In this document: piece by piece, positions 1-8,890 of the stretch | Position numbering within the stretch: the stretch's first letter is position 1 | Layout of the letters: each line of letters opens with the position of its first letter | Assembly: GCA_022592435.1 (NCBI GenBank) | Contig: JABYQS010000098.1 | Span: forward strand, 1 to 64,000 | Direction: 5' to 3' | DNA length: 64,000 nucleotides | Source of the DNA: Cerioporus squamosus | Taxonomy: Eukaryota > Basidiomycota > Agaricomycetes > Polyporales > Polyporaceae | Translations under genes and position numbers: made by a program | The notes under the pieces: model-generated | Databases searched by the model: none | What the model saw: only the letters and a program-made list of their open reading frames with translations | Told to the model about the DNA's origin: nothing

Positions 1-183
1 GACCGTGCTGACGGTGCCTCCTCCTTCCGACGACAGAGCGGGGGCAACCTGATCTACGGCGTCGAATACTGCCCGGACCCGAACTTCACGGGCCAGTGCG
101 CGATGCCGGAGGTGACGCTCGAGTGGTGCATGGACATCGCCGACCGGCGGACGTACATGAAGAGTCAAGACGATCACGAGTAA
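1..183 (+). CDS. 3' end of an unrecognised protein-coding gene (partial)
   Basis: The window opens inside an open frame that runs from base 1 to a TAA at 181-183, giving 60 C-terminal residues. The tail holds three cysteines (in the contexts EYCPD, GQCAM and EWCMD) and ends in an acidic stretch, KSQDDHE. Codon use is G/C-rich at third positions, as in the other real exons here. I do not recognise the family, and no signal peptide or domain start lies inside the window. The start and any upstream introns are outside. It could be a secreted or cytosolic enzyme; nothing visible decides. Confidence 0.6.
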   Translation, partial: DRADGASSFRRQSGGNLIYGVEYCPDPNFTGQCAMPEVTLEWCMDIADRRTYMKSQDDHE

Positions 184-1166
184 TCGGGTGAACGACGCGA
201 GCGTGCGGTGCGAACGTGCGTGCGGGGATCCTCCTCGAAGTTCGAGCTGCGTTGCTGATCTCTCGATTGATTCTTGCTGCAGTGTATATGTAGGTGCGTA
301 CACACAAACCCATGTCCAAGACGTCACGGTGTCGGGCGGCGATCACGACGCCCTGCTACTACTCACGGTGACTCGTTCTGTGTATACGACCTTGCGGCCG
401 TCGAGTCGACGCGGGGAGTGCGGTTGCGGACGGGGGGGTTCGCGCGCTGGAAGGAGCACAAGGGCTCGGTGTTCAACGTTCAACGACCCGCGGTGCATGT
501 GTGTCTTTCCCTCGGGGCGGTTGTGGGTTGTCGGGCTCTCGGTTGTGATTGTCTGTTGGGAATTGCGCGGATGTGGATGGCGTTGGGCAGGTGGGGCATG
601 GAGGGGCACGAAGGGAGGTGTCCTGACGGGCGTCGGGGGCAGAGGAAGTAGCGGTATCATGTATCCCATCCATGGGCGACGGTCGTGGTGGGGCCCTCGG
701 AGCAGCGTAACGAGCACAAGAGTGCCTGGAGCAGGCTGCGACAAGCGAGAGGGTCGAGTCAGCATGCGAGGTGCGAACAGACTGGAAGGTGGTGAAATGA
801 CTCGCCTGGGTGGATGACTGCAGTTGGCGGTCCCGGTCGTGTGCCCGCGCAAAACTAGCTCAGCAGATGTTCCCCAGCGGACAGGTGGAGACGGCGTTCA
901 CGGTGGTGGCGGGGCAGCGAGCCGGGATGGACGAGGAGGGACGCCACCGTGGATGGCGAGCGACCAGACAATCGGAGCCGCTCCGGAAGCAAGTGGAACT
1001 CTGAAGAGATACCGGAGGAGATCTGGCGCATACTTGGTGGCGAGAAGGGCGTGGCAGCATCATTTTGTGGTCTGCGTCGTGAACTTGAGCTCTTGGATGT
1101 GCCGCCTAGGTAGAAACGCACGCGGACACGGTCTCGCAGGGGACGGCGTCTCGAAGGCTCTTCGTG
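184..1166. other. Left flank of the array, no gene recognised
   Basis: All six frames are open only in short overlapping stretches typical of GC-rich non-coding DNA, and I find no chain of introns joining them. About 1100-1166 resembles, with gaps, the end of the T segment near 14360-14430 and 14600-14640. The shared core is an ACGGTCT(T/C)GCAGG(A/G)GACGGCG string. This looks like the relic of a further T copy. Confidence 0.5.
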
Positions 1167-1564
1167 GCGAGCACTGGGAGCGTTGATCGGGCTGCGGTGG
1201 GCTCGAGGGCGAGGTGGATGGGAAACCGCCGCTGTACGGCCGCGGGAGACGCCCAGACGCGCGAGGGGAAGTCGTTGTTCTCCGCGTCGACGACGGCACA
1301 CGCGTCTTGAAGACGGACGACGAGGACGAGGAGCAAGTCGCGCACGGTGCAGGCAGCGAGCGCGGACAGAGGCGAGTGACGCGCGAGTGAGGACAGACAG
1401 CGTCGATCGAGCCAAGCAGCGACTGGGGCGGGGCGGCTGTTGGGGGCCTCGTGGGGTGCGCTCGTTGGCGCGCTCGCTGCTTTTCTCTTCGCCCTCGTCG
1501 CTGGATACGCCTTCTGCCCTCCTCTCCTCTCCTCGCACTGCGCACTCGCTGCTCGTTGCTCGCG

Positions 1565-4495
1565 ATGACCCGCTTCGGGGACTTTGCGCCCCTGTGCCAC
1601 CAGGTGCCCTCCTATGCCTGGTGCAACCTCTTCTACCGCCAGGTTCGTCTGCCGCCTCCTCTCCCTGTCCGCACTCGCTCACGCCGCGCACAGATCGAAC
1701 ACCACAACTCGAGCATCCTCCAGGCCGTGTCTGCAGATCCCGTCTCCGCCCCCGTCGGCGTCAACCCCGAGTGCGGCATCCTCCGCGTCGGCCACGAAGG
1801 CTCCCTCGCCAACGTCGCCAACATCATCGCCTGTGCGCTCAGCATCATCTTCACTCTTCTCCTCATCGTATGGACAACCAGAAGGAGAGCTGCTGTCGGT
1901 GAGTCCCTGTCCTGTCCCTCTTCCTTCCTTCCGTTGCCATATTCGTTTGCGCCCCTTCCCGCTGCACGTCCTGACCGCGGCGGTATGCACCCTTCGTGCA
2001 CCCATCCAAGCCGCCCCGTCGCCGTTGCGCCATCTCCCGTTTCACAACCATTTTCTGCCTTATCGACGCTCTGCCTCTCCGGCGGCATGCATCCCCTGTG
2101 CTCGCATCCGAGACCAAGGTCTACGACCGCCATCGCGCCGTGCCTCTCACGCCCTCGCGAGCCCTCCTTGCGCTGTCGAGCACTCGTCGTGTGACGCATA
2201 CAACCACCTCGTTCCTCCGTGACCCACTTCCAGCGACGCTGCATGTGGTTGCAACAGTCGGACACGCCGCATGCTCCTCCCCAGCGAACTGCAGCCGTCA
2301 GGACGACTGGCCGACCGCCCACCTTCGCCTCACCTCCAGCGACGACGGGGCGGCAGTGGGAACACGGTGTCAGGTCGTGCGCGATTGTCTCCTGCCCCAC
2401 AGGCGTGCCATTGAGGCAACCGTCCAGTTCGCAGCACGCGCCAGCGTCGTATCTCTCCGCACTGCCCATGGCGGTGACTCCCCAGGCAGGGCTCAGTGCG
2501 GTGTGCTGAGTAGCCATGAGCGTCATGCCATCCTCTTCATGGGGCGAGCCGGGGTGGATCGACAGGCTTGCGACCCAATTGTGGACTCCAGAGAGGCGTG
2601 CGTCGGCTTCCCTGCCTTCCAGTCTATCTGGCCGCCGGCGGGCAGCTGCATCGATCGTGGGTTTCGGTCTCCGCGAGCACCGCTGCGATAGCCACAGCAG
2701 CTGTCCTCTTCCGCGACGCGTTCTCGTGCACACGCGGACGACTCGCACGACTCGGGCCTAGCCAAGGGCCTAGCTCCCCTTACATTCTTTGGCTGCAGGG
2801 CTCTCGTCTCTCTTCTGCTTTCTCCCTCTCCATCATCTGTTCTCGTCAGTGTGCGGTGGCGAGTACCAAGCGGTGTCGATCGCACAGTCTGCTAAGTACC
2901 GTCCATGCCGCATGTTCCGCACGCCCTGCCCCTCCCCGCGCATCCGTAGCTGCCAGCCATCACGGTATCCACGACCCCTCATCTCTCTCCAGCACCGACG
3001 CGCGGCAGACAGCGGACCTGGGCGACCGTCAGTCTCGTCGACGCACGGTGGGAACGCGGTGTCAAGCCTTCCGTTATTGTCTTTTACCGCGCAGGCGCGC
3101 CGGTTTCCTGTCCAGTTCGCAGTACGTGCCAACCCCGCCGCGCCGTCACCTCCACGCCCGGAGCTGCGCGCGATGCAGTGTCGGCGGGACCACATAGCGC
3201 GGCCTGACCGTCGTGTTGTTGGCACGCGTCGCGCGCACTGATCAGACCCAAGCAACGCCGTTCGAGGTGGCGGCTGTTTTCGTCGACCATCTCAGATGTC
3301 CGTCATCGAATGAGAGGCGCGTCGGCTTCCCTGTCTCGCACTCTAACAGGTGTGCCGGCGGGTAGCTGTGTCGATCGTGGCGTTCGGTCTCCGCGACGCG
3401 GGGAAGCCGCCGCTGCTGGCAGCGCGGTCTTCCGCGACTCGTGCTTAGCATACTCCTTCTCCCCCGTCCTCGATATCTCTCTCAGACGCACACGCTAACC
3501 CCCTCGCGCACAGGCCGGGTCGAGTTCCGAATATTCCTCGTCCTCTACCTCATCACCCTCCCGCTGCAGCTGCTCTCCACCGGCGCGTTCCTCGAACAGG
3601 GTTCGACCGCGCTCACTGCGATCACCGCCGTGCATGCCGGCTTCGTCGCCGCGACCTTCTGGGCGCTGCTCGGGAACGCGATCGTCAGCACACAGGTTGT
3701 CGAGGACGGCACGATGAGCTCGTTGGTGGTGAGTCCCAGGCCTGCGCCCCGCGTCTGAGATCGTTCGCTGACGCACGCGCGCAGCCGTTTGACTTTGCGA
3801 TCCTGGCGTTCCTGGCGGCGACGATCTACATCGCGCTGGACGTCGGCTTCTCGTTCACGACTGTGTTTGGGCCGTCGAACCCGCCCGACGCCCTGGGCAG
3901 CATCCCGCTGTTTGTCTTGACGAGTATTTGGCCGGGCGCGTGAGTGTTCACTCTGTTCCTCTCCTCCTTCGCTCGATCCCACTGCCTTGCTCCCTCGCCG
4001 CCGTCTATGCGCACCTCCGCTGCCCTGTACCCCACCCCGCTGCGTCCTTCCCACACCCTCGCACCGCACACGCTGACGCCCCGCTGCAGCGCCGCAATAT
4101 TGTACTTCGCTATCATGGCGTACGTCGTGCTCGGGCTGCTGAACGAGCTCCGCCCGATGTGGTACTACGTCCTGGCTGCGGTCCTCTTCGTCCTCAGCCA
4201 GCTGGACTTCTTCTTGCTGAGCAAGGTCATTTGCAAGGTGCGTCTTCCGCACACTTTCGGCGTCGGGTCCACGACTGACGCATTTGCTGCTTCATCGCGC
4301 GCGGAACAGGCGGCCGCTACGGGTGGGGTGAGCAAGGTGGACGGATCGTTCATTGCGACGTTACTCGAGACGGCCGCCGTCGGCGTGCTGTTCTCACCTT
4401 TGGAGGGGTATGCATCGTCCTGGCGGGCGATCGCGTCGTGGGCGCGCAGGCGTCGCGTAGATAGAGTTGTGTGTAGTAGTATGAAATATATTTAG
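1565..4495 (+). CDS. CHS7: Chitin synthase export chaperone Chs7, array copy 1, chimeric 3' end
   Basis: Chs7-family proteins are polytopic ER membrane chaperones that let chitin synthase leave the ER; that role is family knowledge. Exons are 1565-1642, 1694-1898, 3514-3728, 3785-3939, 4090-4237 and 4310-4495, with GT-AG introns, giving 328 aa. The N-terminus reads MTRFGDFAPLCHQVPSYAWC, and seven hydrophobic segments follow (about residues 64-86, 100-120, 127-150, 170-190, 207-235, 238-260 and 278-297). After GVLF at 4393 the frame leaves CHS7 and enters T. The family C-terminus (19 residues in copy 4) is replaced by 33 residues beginning SPLEGYASSW and ending SSMKYI. The other exons are intact, so a membrane protein could still be made, but function is unknown. 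Intron 2 is very long (1615 nt). A CT-rich leader lies upstream, with no clear TATA box. Confidence 0.88.
2352..3435. repeat. Imperfect ~700-bp duplication inside CHS7 intron 2 (copy 1)
   Basis: Within the 1615-nt intron, two blocks resemble each other at a spacing of about 700 bp. Both carry GGGAAC(A/G)CGGTGTCA followed by GTCCAGTTCGCAG. Further on both carry GTCGGCTTCCCTG and then GCCGGCGGG(C/T)AGCTG. The blocks are about 2352-2700 and 3048-3435. The same layout is in copy 2 (about 15810-16893) and copy 3 (about 29232-30310). Copy 4 has only the second block plus a different, shorter 5' part. The block is not coding: the long reverse frame crossing it also runs through CHS7 exon 2. Confidence 0.7.
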
Positions 4496-5477
4496 TTGTG
4501 CTCTACGTTGCTGCGTGCGTGTGCGAGAGCTAGGCGGCTAGCGAGTGTTGAGCGGGGCCGCCCGGGGTGCGCGTCGGTGCTGCGTAGACAGACGTGGGTA
4601 GTGGCAAGGAATATACTACGTTCTGCGCGGTGGATGCGTGCACGAGAGTCGGAGACGAGGAGCAGCAGAATGGAGTCGGAGCGGCGGCCGACGGCGAGCG
4701 ACTGGCGAGTGACAAGCGGGGCAAGATCTCCCGGATCGATCGTTTGCCTCAGGACGCTATGGGCACTACATAGAACACTGGGATGTGCTCCCTTCATCGT
4801 ATGCTTCCTCTAGTGCGGCACACTGCCCCAGAGGACAAATCGAGAGGTCTGCAGGACTTGGTGGACTTGGGATGGGAGAGAACTGCTTACCCGGTCCACT
4901 GTGGCTGGCCTGCGTGTACCGCCTGGGTGGTTAAGTCGAAGTAAGTAGTTCGCGTTGCGAAGCAAGTCGGGGTCCTTGTTCATAGAGCGACAGTGATATT
5001 TCGTGTTCAATACATCTACAGCAGCTATTACATGTACTAGAGACTGGGAAAGAAACGAGAACAGTGTGCAGGATACAAACCGGAGACAGATACAGCGGTC
5101 GGGAGCCGCTCCGAGCCTCGGGCGCCTATACCGCACTTGCCGGGTCGTGCGCGCGCTGCCTCTCTTCCACCACGACCACCACTATGCACTCACACTCGCT
5201 CGTTCTGGCCTCGTTCTTGCTTTTCTCCGAGATCCTGGCTCTGGAAGTGTGTGCTCCCTGCGAACACGGTCTCTGGAACCTTGACATCTCGACCTCAAAC
5301 GCGCGGACTGGATGCTGGCAGCGGACATGATGTAGCCCCGGAGAAGAGGTAGCATGTGTACGCGCAGGGAATCATAGTGAGTTCTCCATGTGTACTTGGG
5401 CGAGTAGGTACGTACCGGGTGCAGATATGGTGCGGGTGCGACTGGCATATGTGCCGTAGCTATACGCCCGCATGCAG
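4496..5477 (+). other. Start of T1: possible 5' part of T gene 1, unresolved
   Basis: Several plus-strand stretches look exon-like. About 4626-4770 contains a frame reading DKRGKISRIDRLPQDAMGTT, and 4814-4954 contains one reading LQDLVDLGWERTAYPVHCGW. An ATG at 5184 opens a 48-residue frame with a signal-peptide-like start (MHSHSLVLASFLLFSEILAL) ending at a TGA near 5330. I could not join these with introns into one model, so they may be 5' exons of T gene 1 or separate remnants. The same stretches recur in T2 (17954-18935) and T3 (31378-32361). Confidence 0.35.
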
Positions 5478-8460
5478 GCAGCTACTGGACACGACCCGGC
5501 CTCGGAGATCGTCAGACGAGCGCGAGAGACGCGAGAATTCGCACCAAGGTAAGTACTCCTCGCCTCGTATCGGCTCCGCTCGTGCGTGCAGGCTGGAGGA
5601 CGACGTGGTTGACGTTCGGGACGGCGCGCAGACACTCTGCTGGGAGATCTGTGCTCAGACTGGGTTAGAAGCTGCCCCGGGATTGCGAGCTGACCACACA
5701 CGTACCTAGCTAAGCCTCGCGGCTCTCCCTGTTTCCTCCGACACGCGAAACAACCAGAATGCGCCCGGGAGCGCTGACTCGAGGTACGTCAGAGCCAGTC
5801 CATGGGCTAACACATTGTGAACGCACCTCAAGCGGCCTATTCAGCAGGCCTGTCTTCGTCGATCTGGAGGTCCAGAATCATGTCGGGCGAGGAGCAGTCT
5901 GTGCAGACAAGGTACATGAGCGGATGTTGTACGACGAAACTCCGTGCTCACCTGCAAGCAGCATACAGAGAACGCGTTACACGCGTTTGCTCTCACCGCT
6001 GCAAGCCGCGTCGTCCGCATGTCAACAGCGCGCGGTCCCGGCAACCTGCTCGAAGGTAGCAGATCAGAACAGCAAGCCATCAAAGTCTAGGAAGTACTCA
6101 CGAAACTCGACAACGAGGACGCGCTGCGCGCGTCCTCTCTCCTCCAGAGGCTCGGGCTGCAGCGAACAGGGAGCGGAGAAGCAGCTGCGGAAGACGACCA
6201 CAGCGTGGTGGCGAGCAGCCCGGGAGCTCGACGTGGCCCGGGAGAACGTGCCCGGGAGTGCTGGCGAACAGCCCGGGAGCTTGAACGCGGGCTCAACGAC
6301 GTGCCTGGGAGCGCTGGTGACGTGTCCACAAGCCGGCAGGAGGCGTAGGACGAAGTCAGTGCAAGCACCGCGGTATGCGCGATCCTGGCGACGTGCTGGG
6401 AGCCGTGATTGACAGGCAGGTTAGCAAGGTCAACACTGGACGCTGTCGCAAGCAGGTGAAGGAAACTCACGAAGCTCGACGACGAGGACGCGCGCAACGC
6501 GTCCTCTCTCCTCCAGAGGCTCGGGCTGCAGCGCACAGGGAGCGGAGAAGCAGCTGCGGAAGACAACCCGGGCGCGGTCACAAACAACCCGGGAGCTTGA
6601 CATCGCCCACGAGTGCCGAGCGAATACAAGGTGAGCGACTGCCTTCATGCATCACAGATGAGATATGTGACTTACACAATCTAAGATGTGTCGTCCCATG
6701 GACATCGACATGGTGTACGCGCCTGGGCATAACCTTCGACGTGGTGGTGCGTGCCCGGGAGAGCGTATCGAGTACTCTTACACTTGCGCAGGGCTGCGCC
6801 GGCCGCTTGAGTCGTTGTCGCAGGTGTGGTGTTTGGAGGCAGTGCATGCACTGAGAGAAGAACAGTCTCGCCCGGGCGGCACGCGTAGTGTTCAGTCGCA
6901 GCACGCGTCAGGATGCCGCTGCTTCGCTCACGACCAGTGTTCGCATTGAGCTGGAGTCGTCCGCGTCACGTCCGCGTCAAACTGTGCAGAAACGCAGGCA
7001 AGGAAGGTGCGTACCTCTTGTTCTCCTCAAGTACACCGCTCTGCGACTCGGAACTCCCGGACGATGTGAGGCTGCTTGTTACGGCCGAAGCTGGGCCGGC
7101 TGGGAACAGCGCGAGTGGTCGATGGAGAGGTGCAGGCAGTAGCGAGATGAGTGACGAGTGCAGCTTACAGATGGCAGACGGCACCATGAGGATGGAGGGC
7201 AGCGGCAAGTGCAGTGCAGACAGGGGACAGCGTGGCAGGGAAAAGGTAGGAGGCAGGAGAGGCCATGGAGGTTGCTGTCTGAGGGATGAGTGTCGTGGTG
7301 AGAGATGTCGCTGTGAATGTGGGACGACTGTGTAGCCTCGGTGATTGTGCTCTCCGCTGTGAAGGGAAGCGGCCAGCGATATGAGCAATGGTTAGCGAGG
7401 TCATCACCGCTTGTTCAGCGGCTCCGTCAGCGCGCATCCTACGGCAGTCTCGGTCTAGGCTAATCCCGCTTGTAAGCACCCGGCACTAAGGACCGCCTTC
7501 GCTTTGTATGCTGGATGATGAATCAGTACTGAGCCGAGGATCCTACTAGCTGTACCATGGCTTAGAAGCCCATGCCTGGGTCAGTGGTCTGCGTACTGAG
7601 CCATGAATGCCTGAAGTAGAGTAGGTATCTCAAAAGTCTGAGTAACACGAGAGTCGGGACAGAGACTCAACTCCGATGACTTGTCGAGATCTTCTGCTTG
7701 CTTTCTGCCCGGGATACTTAGCTGCGCTAGCCAGCCGCGTTCTCAATACGATGAACGAGGCAGGCACGCCCGCAACATCCAGAGAATATTCTCGAATGAC
7801 ATTCCCGGAAGTTGGAACTGCGTCCTTCTGCCAAGAGTGCTTACTCGCACTTCATCTAAGTAAGTATAAGCCAAGATCATGTGAGCCATAGACACAACCA
7901 GTGTACCATGGAAGCTCATATGCTACTGAATATAGGATCTGAGTTAGCGGCCTAGACAAGATTCTGTTTGTGACTGAAGTAACTAGAGGCCGCCGGCTGC
8001 ACACTCGGAAATGCATATCGATCAGTGGGACAGTGGCAGCCCTCATCACTCAGCATCGTTGCATAATGTGCTGTTAAGGCACTCACTGTGCTGGATGGCA
8101 GGATGGCATAAATGCGGCTAGATCTGAGCTCAGAGAAATGGCGAGCGCGACCGTTAGGCGCTACCACTACGCCACTGGTGCACAGATCTGGATCTGGACT
8201 GCCGCTCGCACTTGTCTGCCCTCGTACATGCCGCACAACGTCAAGCGTGCACATACTGAGCCCAATTAAGTATTGCAAGGTCCATATACTACTACCAAGT
8301 TCTGTTCTGGACCAGAGATCCAAGCATAAAATCTCTCAGCATCGCTCATCTAACCACAGAAACAGCAGGAACACTTGCAAACAGCCCCGATGCTCTCCCA
8401 GTGCATCCGCTCGCCGAGAATCCCCAAGAGCTCGCCGCAATATTGAGCATCCCCAGCTGA
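5478..8460 (+). pseudogene. T gene 1, copy 1: intron-rich gene of unknown function, partly resolved
   Basis: I do not recognise the product. Exons that join in frame over GT-AG introns are 5478-5548 with 5592 to about 5698 (frame containing ATGHDPASEIVRRARETREF), then 5758-5783, 5848-5911 and 5971-6055 (frame containing PVFVDLEVQNHVGRGAVCAD and NALHAFALTAASRVVRMSTA). A ~145-bp block follows twice, near 6084 and 6462. It encodes LTKLD(N/D)EDA then SSLLQRLGLQRTGSGEAAAE and leads into charged AREL-type heptads, probably a coiled coil. A last exon, about 8360-8460, reads into ELAAILSIPS and a TGA. The middle (6610-8350) is not resolved. Compared with copy 3, a ~560-bp stretch is missing after 6620. 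I call it a probable pseudogene because copies differ by frameshifts and this deletion; a complete model might still be functional. Confidence 0.45.
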
Positions 8461-8890
8461 TGCAGATCCGAGCGCCCAAGTACGCGACTTGTACGCGAGC
8501 TGTTGCGAGATGTGAAACACACTCCAAAGCGTCGAAATGCGTGTCTGTCGCACCTCGGGACCCGCTAGCTCGCAGCCCCGCCCCACTGTCTCCTGCTGTC
8601 ACCCCTTGGTTGGTTCGCATCTCGGGCTTGGCCCTCCGGGCTCCGTGAGTTTGTCATACTCAGAGCGAGAGTTTGCTCATGTTTTGCGCTACCTTCGTAT
8701 GTATATATAGCCTGCTGTCTCTGCCCGTTCCAGCACCTCATCCTCGCTCCGACTCCCTCCTCTCCTCCCTGCCCTCTATTCTCCTCTTCTGTTGTTTTGT
8801 CGCACCACTCTCTGAGCTCGCAGCATCCACTGTTGTCTACGCTGATCCTCCTCTCCTCGACACCGTAGCTCTCGACATCCGAGTCATACC
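8461..8890 (+). other. Spacer and promoter/leader between T genes 1 and 2 (copy 1)
   Basis: The stretch holds the 3' flank of T gene 1, then a TATA box and a C/T-rich leader (8740-8830) of the kind seen before fungal transcription starts. I see no coding exon in it. Confidence 0.5.
8702..8709 (+). promoter_or_regulatory. TATA box upstream of T gene 2 (copy 1)
   Basis: TATATATA lies 182 bp before the ATG at 8891 and is followed by C/T-rich DNA. It is unusual in this GC-rich region and is retained in all three T copies. Confidence 0.55.

Noticed and set aside
1633..2748. 371-residue minus-strand open frame, repeated in copy 2
   Set aside because: It runs antisense through CHS7 exon 2 and intron 2, and it is interrupted in copy 3 and absent in copy 4.
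8133..8180. tRNA-like string on the minus strand (TGGCGTAGTGGTAGCGCC)
   Set aside because: It resembles an A box and D-arm, but there is no B box, anticodon stem or acceptor pairing downstream, and copy 3 has a deletion in it.
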